Positions 45,106-54,734 of a DNA stretch of 64,000 bases are shown in pieces. The translations under genes and the position numbers were made by a program. The stretch is taken from the NCBI GenBank assembly GCA_963204915.1, contig CAUJHS010000080.1, positions 62,001-126,000 of the forward strand, given 5' to 3'. The notes below the pieces were generated by a model. That model was given only the letters and a program-made list of their open reading frames with translations. It searched no databases and was not told where the DNA came from. Every line of letters starts with the position of its first letter. Within the stretch, counting starts at the first letter, position 1. Source of the stretch: Planctomycetota bacterium. Lineage in GTDB: Bacteria; Planctomycetota; Planctomycetia; Pirellulales; Pirellulaceae.

Positions 45106-45837
45106 TTACACATAATCCTGCAAAATCGGCTTGATGATGATCTCGGGCACGTGGGCGTGCGGCGGAAGTTTGATAATGGCCAGGACCATCGTCGCAACGT
45201 CTTCCGGTTGCAGGATCGCGGCTTTGTGTTCGTCGCTCACCGGCACGGGGCGATGCTCCAAGATCGGCGTGTTCACTTCGCCGGGATAGACATTCGTCAC
45301 GCGGATGCCGTTTTTTGCTTCTTCCACCCAGGCGGACACCCCGAGCGCGGTCAGGGCGAACTTCGAGGCGTTATAAGCCACACCCCCCAACGGCGCGGCG
45401 CGTTTTCCTGAAATGGACGAGATGTTAATGATCACGCCCGAGCGGCGCTCCCGCATTTGCGGTAAAACGGCTTGCAGGCAGTTGAAAGCGCCGGTGGCGT
45501 TGACCGCCAGCACGCGGTCCCACTCCTCGGGCTTGGTTTGCGCCAGCGAGCGGTTCTTCACATTGATGCCCGCTGAGTTGATCAAGATGTCGATCGGGCC
45601 GAGCGCCTTAGCGGCCCAGGCGAACAACCGGTTTACGCTCTCGCGATCGGCCACATCGACCGGATGGATTCGCATGGGCGGATCTCCGCGATGCGAGTCG
45701 ACGGCGTCTTGCAGCGCTTCTTCACGGCGGCCGGCGATGGCCACCTGGCACCCCTCATGGGCCAAAGCGCGAGCGATGGCCAACCCGATGCCCGTTCCGC
45801 CGCCCGTGACCAATGCGGTTTTATTTTGAAATGACAT
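45106..45837 (-). CDS. SDR-family oxidoreductase
   Basis: This 243-residue classical short-chain dehydrogenase/reductase has the cofactor motif TGGGTGIG at 11-18, NSAG in the usual NNAG position, the catalytic Ser in INISSISG, and YNASK with Tyr155 and Lys159. ATG 45837 is the start of the Rossmann strand (MSFQNKTALVTGG). A good promoter lies upstream. It is separated from the FAD gene by 107 bases and may or may not be in its transcript. Reaction and substrate are not defined by sequence. Confidence 0.88.
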   Translation of the reverse strand: MSFQNKTALVTGGGTGIGLAIARALAHEGCQVAIAGRREEALQDAVDSHRGDPPMRIHPVDVADRESVNRLFAWAAKALGPIDILINSAGINVKNRSLAQTKPEEWDRVLAVNATGAFNCLQAVLPQMRERRSGVIINISSISGKRAAPLGGVAYNASKFALTALGVSAWVEEAKNGIRVTNVYPGEVNTPILEHRPVPVSDEHKAAILQPEDVATMVLAIIKLPPHAHVPEIIIKPILQDYV

Positions 45838-45926
45838 GTGATATTGCGAGGAAAGAGTCCAAGGTCGCATCCCTCTGGTCGTGGCGCAGCGTAGTTTGTC
45901 CCGCGGCCAGGCGCCAAACGCGTCAG

Positions 45927-45956
45927 ATTATCCGGCGCACCTCGCGCCGCTGTCAA
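45927..45956 (-). promoter_or_regulatory. Sigma-70-type promoter for the SDR gene
   Basis: The minus strand has a perfect TTGACA (45956-45951), an 18-base spacer and GATAAT (45932-45927), one mismatch from consensus. A start near 45920 gives an ~83-base leader to the ATG at 45837. It lies in the divergent gap with the RDD gene. Confidence 0.6.
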
Positions 45957-46071
45957 TTCGCCATGGCGCACCGCCCCCAGGTTGGGGACAACCGATCCCG
46001 TATTCCACATGAAAACTCGAACATCGTCGTTCGAGGTCGTTGGCTTGCGGGTTTGGCCTCAGGTGCGAATA

Positions 46072-46962
46072 ATGAAACGCATGACTGCTGAGCAAGCGCC
46101 GCTGGATTCGACGATCGCGATTGTCACGCCGGAGAACATCGCCTTTACCTACCGGGTGGCGGGGCCGTTCCGGCGTTTGCCGGCGTTTTTGACCGACATG
46201 GCGATTTGCTTCCTCCTGTACATGGGTTTGATCTTCCTCGTCAGCTTTCTCTCGTTCCTCCTGGCGGGATTAGCCGAAGCGGTGCTTTTGATCGCCTTCT
46301 TTCTGATCTACTGGTTTTATGGCGGTTTGTTCGAGACCTTCATGAATGGACAAACCCCAGGAAAACGCCTGATGGGCATTCGCGTCTTGACGATCGATGG
46401 TCAACCCATCAACGGGCTGCAAGCCGTGATGCGCAACATTTTGCGGGCGGTCGATATGATGCCGCCGCTCTCGGTGCAAGCGATTGGCATCGACGCGCCC
46501 ATGTACATCATTCCCACCTTCACCCTGGGGCTCGTGGTCATGATGGCGACGCAGCGTTTCCAGCGCTTGGGCGACATCGTTTGCGGAACCATGGTTGTGA
46601 TTGAGGAACGGCACTGGCTTTCCGGGGTGGCGCAACTGGAAGACGAACGCGCCGCGCAATTGGCGATGTATATTCCACCCGACTTTCGCGCCAGCCGAAC
46701 GCTCGCCCAAGCGGTGAGCACTTACGTCGAGCGGCGCCGGTTCTTTTCGGTTCCGCGCCGCCGTGAGATCGCGCGCCATCTGGCCGAGCCGCTGCTGGAG
46801 AAGTTTGGCATGCGCGCCGATACGAGCCATGACCTGCTCTTGTGCGCGGTGTACTATCGAACGTTTATTGCCGACCGTGTGAACGAGGAAGAACGTTCGG
46901 CAAGTCCCTTCGCCGTTACGCCTGGCATGCCGCTGGCGGCCTCGCCCATGGCGCCACGTTAA
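46072..46962 (+). CDS. RDD-family membrane protein (MoxR cluster)
   Basis: This 296-residue membrane protein has an RDD domain (FRRLPAFLTDMAICFLLYMG with the Arg/Asp/Asp-type pattern, then TPGKRLMGIRVLTIDG). It has three or four membrane helices and a ~100-residue soluble C-terminus ending in a Pro/Ala-rich stretch. AGGTG precedes ATG 46072; ATG 46081 is possible. It is the first of seven same-strand genes that together form the MoxR-type cluster. Its role there is not established. Confidence 0.82.
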   Translation: MKRMTAEQAPLDSTIAIVTPENIAFTYRVAGPFRRLPAFLTDMAICFLLYMGLIFLVSFLSFLLAGLAEAVLLIAFFLIYWFYGGLFETFMNGQTPGKRLMGIRVLTIDGQPINGLQAVMRNILRAVDMMPPLSVQAIGIDAPMYIIPTFTLGLVVMMATQRFQRLGDIVCGTMVVIEERHWLSGVAQLEDERAAQLAMYIPPDFRASRTLAQAVSTYVERRRFFSVPRRREIARHLAEPLLEKFGMRADTSHDLLLCAVYYRTFIADRVNEEERSASPFAVTPGMPLAASPMAPR

Positions 46963-47010
46963 GCATTTCGCGGGAACGCGGCGCGTTCTGGCGAAGAATT
47001 GGGGAATCGC

Positions 47011-47997
47011 ATGAAAGTTGCGGAGTTACTTGACGCCCGCCGCCGCAATTGGTCGGAGCTGGAGCGCATGTGCGTTGAGATGGAGTCGCGCAAGCAACGG
47101 CGCAAACTGAGCGCTGCGGCGCTGGCGCGCTTCGCCGCACTTTACCGCGCGGCCTGCGCCGATCTGGCGCTGGCCGACTCCTATCAACTGCCTGAAAACA
47201 CGGTGCAGTACCTGCATCGGTTGGTGGGCCGAGCACACAACCAGCTGTATCGCAGCCAGCGGTTTAACGTGCAAAAATGGACGCAAGTGCTGTTGGAGGA
47301 CGTGCCGCGCCGCGTGTTCAACGACCGTTGCGTGCAAGCGGTGTTCGTGTTGTTCTGGGGCGTGTTCATTTTGTCGGCGGTGTTCGCGTCGTCCAAAACC
47401 CTTTGGCCCTATTACGCCGATGCGATGATCGGCGACGCCACGATCGAACAACTGGAAGACAACTTCAAAGACCCGATCACCGGACGCGATCCGCGGCAGA
47501 ACTTCCAAATGGCGGGCTTCTATATTTGGAACAACACGGGCATAGGGTTGAAGTGCTTCGCCGGCGGATTGGTGGTGATTCCAGGATTGTTCATCATGCT
47601 GTTTAATGCGGCGCACCTGGGGGCGTGCTTTGGCTACATGGCCCGCCCCGACGTGCCCGAAGGCGCCAACTTCTTTCACTTTGTGACGGCGCATGGTCCC
47701 TTCGAACTGACGGCTATTGTGCTCTCGGCTGGGGCGGGCTTGCGGTTGGGGGTGTCGTGGGTCGCCACACAAGGTTTCACCCGGCCCGACTCGCTCCGTC
47801 GCACGGCGGAATACGCCATGCCCATTATGGGTTCCGCCATGGTCATGTTCTTTCTTGCCGCGTTGATCGAGGGCTTTCTTTCTCCCTCGGGAGCGCCGTA
47901 TGCCCTGAAAGCCACGGTGGCGGTCCTCTCCAGCGGACTGCTGATGTTCTACTTCGTGGTGCTCGGTTTTCCTCGCCGGGAGACTCCGCCTTCGTAA
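47011..47997 (+). CDS. Stage II sporulation protein M (SpoIIM/DUF95) family membrane protein
   Basis: This 328-residue protein has a helical soluble N-terminus (~1-100) and about five membrane helices (AVFVLFWGVFILSAVFAS; GIGLKCFAGGLVVIPGLFIML; FFLAALIEGFLSPSG). The middle has NTGIGLKCFAGG and FHFVTAHGPFELTAI, typical of the SpoIIM/DUF95 family. In planctomycetes it occurs next to RDD and MoxR genes, as here. It begins 48 bases after the RDD gene at ATG 47011. It is not evidence for sporulation. Confidence 0.82.
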   Translation: MKVAELLDARRRNWSELERMCVEMESRKQRRKLSAAALARFAALYRAACADLALADSYQLPENTVQYLHRLVGRAHNQLYRSQRFNVQKWTQVLLEDVPRRVFNDRCVQAVFVLFWGVFILSAVFASSKTLWPYYADAMIGDATIEQLEDNFKDPITGRDPRQNFQMAGFYIWNNTGIGLKCFAGGLVVIPGLFIMLFNAAHLGACFGYMARPDVPEGANFFHFVTAHGPFELTAIVLSAGAGLRLGVSWVATQGFTRPDSLRRTAEYAMPIMGSAMVMFFLAALIEGFLSPSGAPYALKATVAVLSSGLLMFYFVVLGFPRRETPPS

Positions 47998-48092
47998 TCC
48001 GCACGAACTTCGCCGGCGCGCCTGGCTGGCGAATCTTGGCGGATGGCCCGTAGCCAAATGCTCCGTCCTATTATTCCCTGGGAGACCGTGGC

Positions 48093-48977
48093 GTGCAGTT
48101 GGATCAAACGCAGATCGCCATCCGCGAACGAGACTTTCCCGAACTGTTGGATCTTTCGCTTCACGTGACGCGCGTGTTCGCGCGGCCGCTGCTGCTCACA
48201 TTCGCCCTGGGCGCCATTCCGCTGGCCGTATTGAACCACTACTTGATTGCTTGGACCGGCGATATTGACTATCGCGATGAAAGTCCGTGGCAGTACCTGG
48301 TTTGGATGTCGCTTTTGGTATTCGTCGAAGCGCCGTTGGCGTCGCTATTTACCACGGCGTATTTGGGCGAGGCGATGTTCCACGAACGCCCCACGATTCG
48401 CGGCGTGGCGGCCAGCGTGGCGAAGGTCTGGCCCGGCATCATGTGGTGTGTGCTGATCTTGCGCGGTCCGGCGCTGGCGATCTTTCTGGCGGCAACGGCG
48501 GACCCGTTTGAAGAACCTCCCTCGGTCAACCTGGTGTTTATGTTCCTGCTCGCCTTTGGCGCGGGCGTGTTGCGCGCCGTACGGCCGTTTATCGTGGAAA
48601 TTGTCTTGTTGGAGCGGAACCCGTTGCGTCCGCGGGCCGAACAGAAAACCACGATTGGTCAACGTAGCGTCAGTTTGCACGCGGTGAACGGAGGCGACTT
48701 GATCGGGCGATGGCTTGGTTCGTGCGCCGTGGCCGGCGCGCTCGTTGTGGCATTGCAAGCGACGTTTTGGTTCGCCTCGGGGGTGTTCCTTAATAATTGG
48801 GACTGGGGCCCCGTGATGACCGAGGTGTGCGCTCCGCTTTCGATGTGGCTGGTGGCGTGCTACTTTACGGTGGTGCGTTTTCTAAGCTACCTCGACCTGC
48901 GCATTCGCACCGAAGGTTGGGAAGTCGAGCTGCGTTTGCGCGCCGAAGCAGCCCGTCTGACGCGCGCGCCGATTTGA
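48093..48977 (+). CDS. Uncharacterised multi-pass membrane protein (MoxR cluster)
   Basis: This 294-residue protein has a short soluble N-terminus (FPELLDLSLHVTRVFARP) and about six membrane helices, with hydrophobic stretches encoded around 48180-48260, 48290-48360, 48430-48500 and 48720-48880. The start is GTG 48093 with GGGAG upstream. No family name can be given from sequence. Position between SpoIIM-like and DUF4129 genes is the only functional hint. Confidence 0.7.
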   Translation: MQLDQTQIAIRERDFPELLDLSLHVTRVFARPLLLTFALGAIPLAVLNHYLIAWTGDIDYRDESPWQYLVWMSLLVFVEAPLASLFTTAYLGEAMFHERPTIRGVAASVAKVWPGIMWCVLILRGPALAIFLAATADPFEEPPSVNLVFMFLLAFGAGVLRAVRPFIVEIVLLERNPLRPRAEQKTTIGQRSVSLHAVNGGDLIGRWLGSCAVAGALVVALQATFWFASGVFLNNWDWGPVMTEVCAPLSMWLVACYFTVVRFLSYLDLRIRTEGWEVELRLRAEAARLTRAPI

Positions 48978-48982
48978 GGACT

Positions 48983-49888
48983 ATGGGGTATCGTCACGTG
49001 AGCATCGCCAAGGGGAATTCCTATCCCGCGACGCAAACGCCGCCGAGGCGTCGACGGCGCGTGGCCATGCGCCGCCGGTCGCTGCTCTCGTGGTTACTTG
49101 CGGGTTTGTTCGGTGCGAGCTGGTTCGTCGCCTTAACCGTGCTAACCGCCAGATGCGTTAGCGCGCAAGATGAGGACATCGAATTCGACGCCCAAGCGGC
49201 GGTTCAAGCCGGGCGCGATGCACTGCAAGGACGCACCTACTACCCCTGGTACGATGCTGAGGCCGATGAAGCGCGCCGTGTTTCCGTGACCCCGGCCGCC
49301 AAACCACCCGAGCCGACCAACCCCAATTGGAGGTGGCCCGAATGGAAAGGCTGGAACATGAATTGGAGCCTGGGCGACATCTTCTGGACGGCGCTTCAGG
49401 TGATTTTCTGGGGTATCATCATTGCCGTGTTCGTGTTTTTGATTGTGCTGCTCACGCGCGTATTTCTGGGGCGCGAATCGGCGGCCGCCGTTACTTCGGA
49501 CGAGTCGCAACACATCGAAACGGGCGCCGTCGCCGACCGCATTGAGCACCTGCCGTTTGACGTGCGCCGTCCGCTCGGCGACCTACTTAGCGAAGCCCGG
49601 CGGCTCTATGAACAAGGCGAGTACAGCCAGGCCGTGGTTTATTACTTCAGTTATTTGCTGGTGGAAATGGACCGTCGGCAAGTGATTCGCCTGACGCGCG
49701 GCAAGACCAACCGGCAATACTTGCGCGAGGTTCGCCGTCAGCGGCGTGAAGTCGCCGGCTTGGTCGAACGTACGATGATCGCCTTTGAAGACGTGTTCTT
49801 TGGCGATCACGCCTTGGATCGCGAACGATTCGAGGCCTGTTGGCGAGAACTCGACGATTTTCAACGACACATGCAACCCACGGCGTAG
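48983..49888 (+). CDS. DUF4129-domain membrane protein (MoxR cluster)
   Basis: This 301-residue protein has a hydrophobic N-terminal segment after an Arg-rich stretch (SLLSWLLAGLFGASWFVALTV) and a second membrane helix in the middle (~150). A C-terminal DUF4129-type helical domain (~200-295; LLSEARRLYEQGEYSQAVVYY, TRGKTNRQYLREV) ends the protein. The start is uncertain: ATG 48983 is adjacent to the previous stop, and ATG 49067 would begin just before the helix. In other genomes DUF4129 proteins are membrane partners of MoxR/DUF58 proteins. Confidence 0.75.
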   Translation: MGYRHVSIAKGNSYPATQTPPRRRRRVAMRRRSLLSWLLAGLFGASWFVALTVLTARCVSAQDEDIEFDAQAAVQAGRDALQGRTYYPWYDAEADEARRVSVTPAAKPPEPTNPNWRWPEWKGWNMNWSLGDIFWTALQVIFWGIIIAVFVFLIVLLTRVFLGRESAAAVTSDESQHIETGAVADRIEHLPFDVRRPLGDLLSEARRLYEQGEYSQAVVYYFSYLLVEMDRRQVIRLTRGKTNRQYLREVRRQRREVAGLVERTMIAFEDVFFGDHALDRERFEACWRELDDFQRHMQPTA

Positions 49889-49912
49889 CGGCGGAAGCGC
49901 GCCCACGCACGT

Positions 49913-51448
49913 TTGATAAGGTTTTTCGAGTTGGCAAGCGGTTCTACTGTCGAACGCAAACTCAATGCCGATCCCTCGGGCGCCAAGCACATCGCGCCCG
50001 TGCGGTGGCGGCTTCTTGTGTTCGTGTTGAGCTGCCTTGCAATGGGCGTCGTGGGCTGCAGTCGCCCTGAGCGCGTGAATGAAGTCTACGGCAAACGGCG
50101 CAGCGTCGACGGGGCGGATAGTGTGAACGGCGTTGGCGTGCTGGCCGAAATGTTCGATCAGGCGGGTTGGCGCGTTTCTACGTGGAAGCGGCTTTCACCC
50201 AAGCTCGAAGAAGCCACGGCGATTGTTTGGGCGCCCGATGATTTCGCTCCTCCCAGCGCCGAAGCGCGCGAATGGTTGGAAAACTGGCTTGAACAGGAAG
50301 ACGGCCGGACTCTCATTTACATTGGCCGAGACTACGACGCCGCGATCTCGTATTGGAGCGACGTGCTTCCCAAGAGCCCGCCGGATCAGTATCACGAAAC
50401 GCGCCGGCGGCGCGCCCTGGCTCAGTCGGCGCACGACGAAGCGCGCAACGACATGCCGGAATACGAGTACTGCCGCTGGTTCGCGTTGCGCCGCAACGGA
50501 GCCCCGCGCCGGGTAACCGAGCTTTCCGGGCCTTGGAGCGAAGGCGTGGACGCCGCAAAGACGAATATTCGCGTGCAGTCCGTGCTGGATGTCGCTTATG
50601 ACGACAAAAAGCCGGCCGACGCCGCCGCGCCCCCTGCCTATCAAGAGGTGTTGCTGCAAGCCGGCGACGACGTACTGATCCAATCGATTAATGAGGACCG
50701 CTGGCTTTCGAGCGAAGTGCTCGCGGTGACGAATGGCTCCTTCCTGCTCAATTACCCGTTGGTGAACCATCAGCACCGCATCTTGGCGTCGCACGTGATC
50801 GACCGCTGCGGCTTGCCAGCAAAGGTGGTGTTTTTGGAAACAGGCCCCTCGGGACCGACGATCAGCAATCAAGAGGCCGCTTCAGACTATCCGACCGGTT
50901 TAGAAATGTTCACGGTCTGGCCGCTCAACGCCATCCTGTTGCACGTCATGGCGCTAGGGATTCTACTGTTGGCTTGCCTGTACCCGATTTTTGGGCGACC
51001 GCGGCGGTTGCCCGCAGCCGCGACTTCCGACTTTGGACGTCATATTGCGGCCCTGGGCGAATTGTTGCACCAAACGCGCGAGATTGGTTACGCCAGCAGC
51101 CGCTTAGCGCACTATCATCAGTTTGTCCGGCGCGACTCGGGCAAGAGCCATTTGGGCGTAACGCGGCCCACCAGCGGCGCCGGCTCGCGCACCGAGCTGC
51201 ATGTTCGCATGCGCCTGAACGGGCGAGGTGGGCCGACGCCGCAGGAATTCGCCGAACGCAACCGTTTGGAACAAGAACTGCAAACGCGACAGGTGGGGGA
51301 GATTGTCGGCCTGGCGGCAGGCAAGGGCGCCATGGATATTGCGCTGCTGGTGGCGGATTCCGAAGCGGCCGAAACCGCCATTCGGGCCATTTTGCGCCAA
51401 CTGAACCTGGAGGCAAAGACCGAGATCATTCACCCTGCAAAACGGTAA
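49913..51448 (+). CDS. DUF4350-domain protein (MoxR cluster)
   Basis: This ~511-residue protein has a hydrophobic N-terminal segment with a lipobox-like end (VFVLSCLAMGVVGC). An extracytoplasmic DUF4350-like region follows (~60-290; GVLAEMFDQAGWRVSTWKRL, RTLIYIGRDYD). A second membrane helix is at ~345 (LHVMALGILLLACLYPIF), with a soluble C-terminus. The initiator is unclear: the frame opens at TTG 49913 and another TTG is at 49931, with no ATG until the lipobox. Family role unknown; it is always a MoxR-cluster neighbour in this arrangement. Confidence 0.72.
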   Translation: MIRFFELASGSTVERKLNADPSGAKHIAPVRWRLLVFVLSCLAMGVVGCSRPERVNEVYGKRRSVDGADSVNGVGVLAEMFDQAGWRVSTWKRLSPKLEEATAIVWAPDDFAPPSAEAREWLENWLEQEDGRTLIYIGRDYDAAISYWSDVLPKSPPDQYHETRRRRALAQSAHDEARNDMPEYEYCRWFALRRNGAPRRVTELSGPWSEGVDAAKTNIRVQSVLDVAYDDKKPADAAAPPAYQEVLLQAGDDVLIQSINEDRWLSSEVLAVTNGSFLLNYPLVNHQHRILASHVIDRCGLPAKVVFLETGPSGPTISNQEAASDYPTGLEMFTVWPLNAILLHVMALGILLLACLYPIFGRPRRLPAAATSDFGRHIAALGELLHQTREIGYASSRLAHYHQFVRRDSGKSHLGVTRPTSGAGSRTELHVRMRLNGRGGPTPQEFAERNRLEQELQTRQVGEIVGLAAGKGAMDIALLVADSEAAETAIRAILRQLNLEAKTEIIHPAKR

Positions 51449-51617
51449 CCCCAACGCGAGGAACATTCTCCATTTGCTTTGCTCGAACTACCAAGTGCCT
51501 TGCCGTGACCTCATACCGCGGCGGCGCGCCGAAACTTGCCGAGCACTTTGTTCATCGCCGACTCATGTTCATCGCTGATCGATAAACGCTTAACCAAGGT
51601 TTCGAACGCCAAGATCC

Positions 51618-53123
51618 ATGACGAACTCTCCGACCGGCCGCCAGGCCGCGCCCGATTCACTTGAGTTTAACTGCTGCCGGTGCGGCCGATTATTGAAAGT
51701 GCCGTACCAGGTGGCGGGACGACAAGCCAAATGTCCTGAGTGCGGCGAGGTGCAGCGCGTGCCCGATGATCCGTCGCAACATGTCGGATTGGCGCTTCCG
51801 CCGGCAGGCACGTCCGACGCGGGCGGTGCGGCGCCGTCAGATCCTTTAGGATTCGCCCCCTCCAGCAGTCATATCGAAAGTTACGGTACGCCGCGGCCCT
51901 CGGCGCCGGCGCACCCGGTACCTGCGCCTGATCTTTCGCCCGTGCAGCCGACGGGCGGCGCCGGCGGACCCGATGGCGGCGGCGTTTTGCATCTGGGAGA
52001 AGTCGCCGCGCAAGTGACTCCCGATCCCACAACTCCGCCTCTGGTGAGGCAATCGTCCGCGTCGCAACATCCTACGCATGGGCATGGCGCGCCGCATGCG
52101 CCTACGGCTCCGCCCGTCGACGCGGCGCAACCGCTATCGCAGGAAATGGGGCGCGTGCAAACCGGTCGCGATACTCCTACGAAGCAACTGTTCGACCGCA
52201 TTATCGACGAAATCAGCAAGATTTACGTCGGTCAGAATGAACTCGTGTTAGGCACCCTCGTAGCGCTCTTCTCGAGCGGCCACGTGTTGATTGAAAGCGT
52301 GCCGGGACTTGGCAAGACGCTGTTTGTGCGCACCTTGGGGCAAGTGCTCGGGTGCCGCTTCGGCCGCATTCAGTTCACGGCCGACTTGATGCCGTCGGAC
52401 ATTACCGGCGCCCCGCTCTTCAACATGAAGACGCAGGAGTTCCAGTTCCGCCCTGGCCCGGTCTTCACGCAACTGTTGCTGGCCGACGAAATTAACCGTT
52501 CGCCCGCCAAGACGCACGCCGCGTTATTGGAGATCATGCAGGAATACCGCGTCACGATCGACGGTACGGCGCATCCCATCGAGCGGCCCTTCCTGGTGTT
52601 GGCTACACAAAACCCCATCGAGTCGGAAGGAACCTACAATCTTCCGGAAGCCCAGCTGGACCGCTTCATGTTCAAACTCGTGGCGGACTACCCCAAAGAG
52701 GACGAAGAAGCCAAGATTCTGGAGCTGCACAGTAAGCAGGAGGACATCAACCGCCGTCTGGACGACGAACTCGAAACCGTGTGCGATCCGACCACGATCT
52801 TGCGCGTCACGCAAGAGAACTCCAATGTGCGGGTCGATCCTAAGTTGATCGACTACATCAACAAGATCGTACGTCTGACCCGGCGGTGGCCGCAGTTTCA
52901 CATGGGGGCGTCGCCCCGTGCGGGCATTGCCCTGATGCAGGCGGCTCGCACCCTGGCGGCCTTCAGCGGGCGCGATTATGCCGTGCCCGATGATGTGCGC
53001 GAGCTGGCGCTTCCGGCCCTTCGCCACCGCGTCATTCTGACCGCCGAGGCGGAGGTGGAAGGCCATCGCGTGGATGAACTGCTGGAGGAGCTAATCCGCA
53101 CGATCGAAGTCCCTCGATTGTAA
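51618..53123 (+). CDS. MoxR-type AAA+ ATPase with N-terminal zinc ribbon
   Basis: This 501-residue protein has three parts. A zinc ribbon (FNCCRCGRLLKVPYQVAGRQ then CPECGE) is at residues ~14-40, a long Pro/Gly/Ala-rich linker runs to ~180, and a MoxR AAA+ ATPase fills the rest. The ATPase shows Walker A SVPGLGKTL, Walker B LLADEINRSPAKT, sensor 1 ATQNPIESEGTYNLPEAQLDRF and the C-terminal lid ASPRAGIALMQAARTLA. MoxR ATPases act as chaperones that load or remodel VWA-protein partners, probably the DUF58 protein that follows. The ribbon and linker are extra compared with typical ~320-residue MoxR proteins. Confidence 0.92.
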   Translation: MTNSPTGRQAAPDSLEFNCCRCGRLLKVPYQVAGRQAKCPECGEVQRVPDDPSQHVGLALPPAGTSDAGGAAPSDPLGFAPSSSHIESYGTPRPSAPAHPVPAPDLSPVQPTGGAGGPDGGGVLHLGEVAAQVTPDPTTPPLVRQSSASQHPTHGHGAPHAPTAPPVDAAQPLSQEMGRVQTGRDTPTKQLFDRIIDEISKIYVGQNELVLGTLVALFSSGHVLIESVPGLGKTLFVRTLGQVLGCRFGRIQFTADLMPSDITGAPLFNMKTQEFQFRPGPVFTQLLLADEINRSPAKTHAALLEIMQEYRVTIDGTAHPIERPFLVLATQNPIESEGTYNLPEAQLDRFMFKLVADYPKEDEEAKILELHSKQEDINRRLDDELETVCDPTTILRVTQENSNVRVDPKLIDYINKIVRLTRRWPQFHMGASPRAGIALMQAARTLAAFSGRDYAVPDDVRELALPALRHRVILTAEAEVEGHRVDELLEELIRTIEVPRL

Positions 53124-53163
53124 ACGCACACGCAGGGTTCAACGTCTTGGTGTTAAGCACGCT

Positions 53164-54588
53164 GTGAACGACATTTCTCAATGGGCGGCGGAGTTTTCCA
53201 CGTGGGCGGTGAGGCTCACGTGGCTGCTGGTGTTGTTGTACACGTTGCCCCTGTTCATTTTGGGCAGCCGCTGGCGAATCTTTCCGCACATTCCGCTTGT
53301 GATCTTGTTGGCCGCCCCGTGCTTGCTGTCGTTGTTCTTGCCGTGGTTTTCCAGCATGTTTCTGGCGATTGCGGCCTTGGACCTCGCGTTGCTCGTCGGC
53401 GGTTTGATCGATGTCATGACGCTGCCGCGCAAGGCCTCATTCGCCGCCGAACGCCAGGCCACGCGGATCGCCTCGCTGGGGCAAAAACATCGTGTGACAC
53501 TCACTGTCAGCAATTTGGGCAAGCTCGGCCACAACGTATGGATTCGCGACGACGCGCCCCAAGAATTCGAGCCGTCGCCCGAGGAGTTTCACCTCGACCT
53601 CAAAGCGCGTAGCCGTGCGGTCCTGCACTACGAAGCTACCCCGACTCGGCGCGGCGCCTTTACGTTGCAGAAGGTGTACGTGCGCGTCCGCAGCCGTTTT
53701 GGATTATGGCGGCGTTATTCGACGTACCCGGTCGAGACGGTCATCAACGTGTACCCCGACATGAAACAACTGTCGGAATACGCGGTGCTGGCTCGCACGA
53801 ACCGCCTTAGCCTGATGGGCGTGCGCCGCACGCGTCGCGTGGGGCAAGACAACGAGTTCGAACGCCTGCGTGACTACTCGCGCGACGATAATTACCGCCA
53901 CATCGACTGGCGCACCACGGCCCGGCGCAATAAGCTCACCGTTAAAGATTTTCAAACCAATCAAAGCCAACGGTTGATGTTCCTCATCGACTGCGGGCGC
54001 ATGATGACCAACGAATCGGCGGGCATTTCGTTGCTGGATCACGCCTTCAACGCGATGTTAATGCTCAGCTTCGTGGCGCTGCGGCAAGGCGACTCGGTAG
54101 GGCTAACCTGTTTCTCCGATCGCGTGCATTCCTACACGCCGCCGCAAGGCGGTATGAAGCAGATGAACCAACTGCTGCACGCATCGTTTGACCGTTTTCC
54201 CCAACTCGTCGAGTCTCGTTACGACGACGCCTTCTTGCACCTGGCTTCGCATTGCCGCAAGCGGGCGCTCGTCATCCTGATTACCAACGTGATTGACGAA
54301 GTGAACTCGCATCAGATCGAGCGGTATCTTGGCACCTTGGTCGGACGCCACTTGCCCATGGGCGTGGTGCTGCGCGATCATCATCTTTTTGACGCCGCCG
54401 AAAAACCGCAGCCGCGTGATGCGGAGCTTTACCGCGCCGCCGCCGCGGCCGAAATCTTGAATTGGCGCCACCAGGTGCTGACCGACCTGGAGCACAAAGG
54501 CGTGCGCGTGCTGGACGTGTTTCCCGAAGACATGACCGCCCCGTTAGTTAACCAATACCTAGAGATCAAAGCGCGGCACTTGTTGTAA
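53164..54588 (+). CDS. DUF58-domain (VWA-like) protein, MoxR partner
   Basis: This 474-residue protein has two membrane helices near the N-terminus (WLLVLLYTLPLFILGSRW; VILLAAPCLLSLFLPW). A beta-rich middle and the DUF58 core follow (EFERLRDYSRDDNYRHIDWRTTARRNKL), then a VWA-like region beginning LMFLIDCGRMM. The start is GTG 53164. It lies 40 bases downstream of the MoxR gene, the usual pairing. The VWA metal-site motif (DxSxS) is diverged to DCGRM, common for this family. Confidence 0.88.
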   Translation: MNDISQWAAEFSTWAVRLTWLLVLLYTLPLFILGSRWRIFPHIPLVILLAAPCLLSLFLPWFSSMFLAIAALDLALLVGGLIDVMTLPRKASFAAERQATRIASLGQKHRVTLTVSNLGKLGHNVWIRDDAPQEFEPSPEEFHLDLKARSRAVLHYEATPTRRGAFTLQKVYVRVRSRFGLWRRYSTYPVETVINVYPDMKQLSEYAVLARTNRLSLMGVRRTRRVGQDNEFERLRDYSRDDNYRHIDWRTTARRNKLTVKDFQTNQSQRLMFLIDCGRMMTNESAGISLLDHAFNAMLMLSFVALRQGDSVGLTCFSDRVHSYTPPQGGMKQMNQLLHASFDRFPQLVESRYDDAFLHLASHCRKRALVILITNVIDEVNSHQIERYLGTLVGRHLPMGVVLRDHHLFDAAEKPQPRDAELYRAAAAAEILNWRHQVLTDLEHKGVRVLDVFPEDMTAPLVNQYLEIKARHLL

Positions 54589-54734
54589 CGGCCGGCAAGG
54601 CGCTCAACGGCTGGAATGTGCCGGAGAAGCAAACGCGGGCGCAGCATGCGGTTGCCGCGACCTTGGCGCCAGAGATACGATGAATCGGGGGCGAGCTATT
54701 CAGCCCATCGTTCAAATCCAGGCTTATCACAGCA

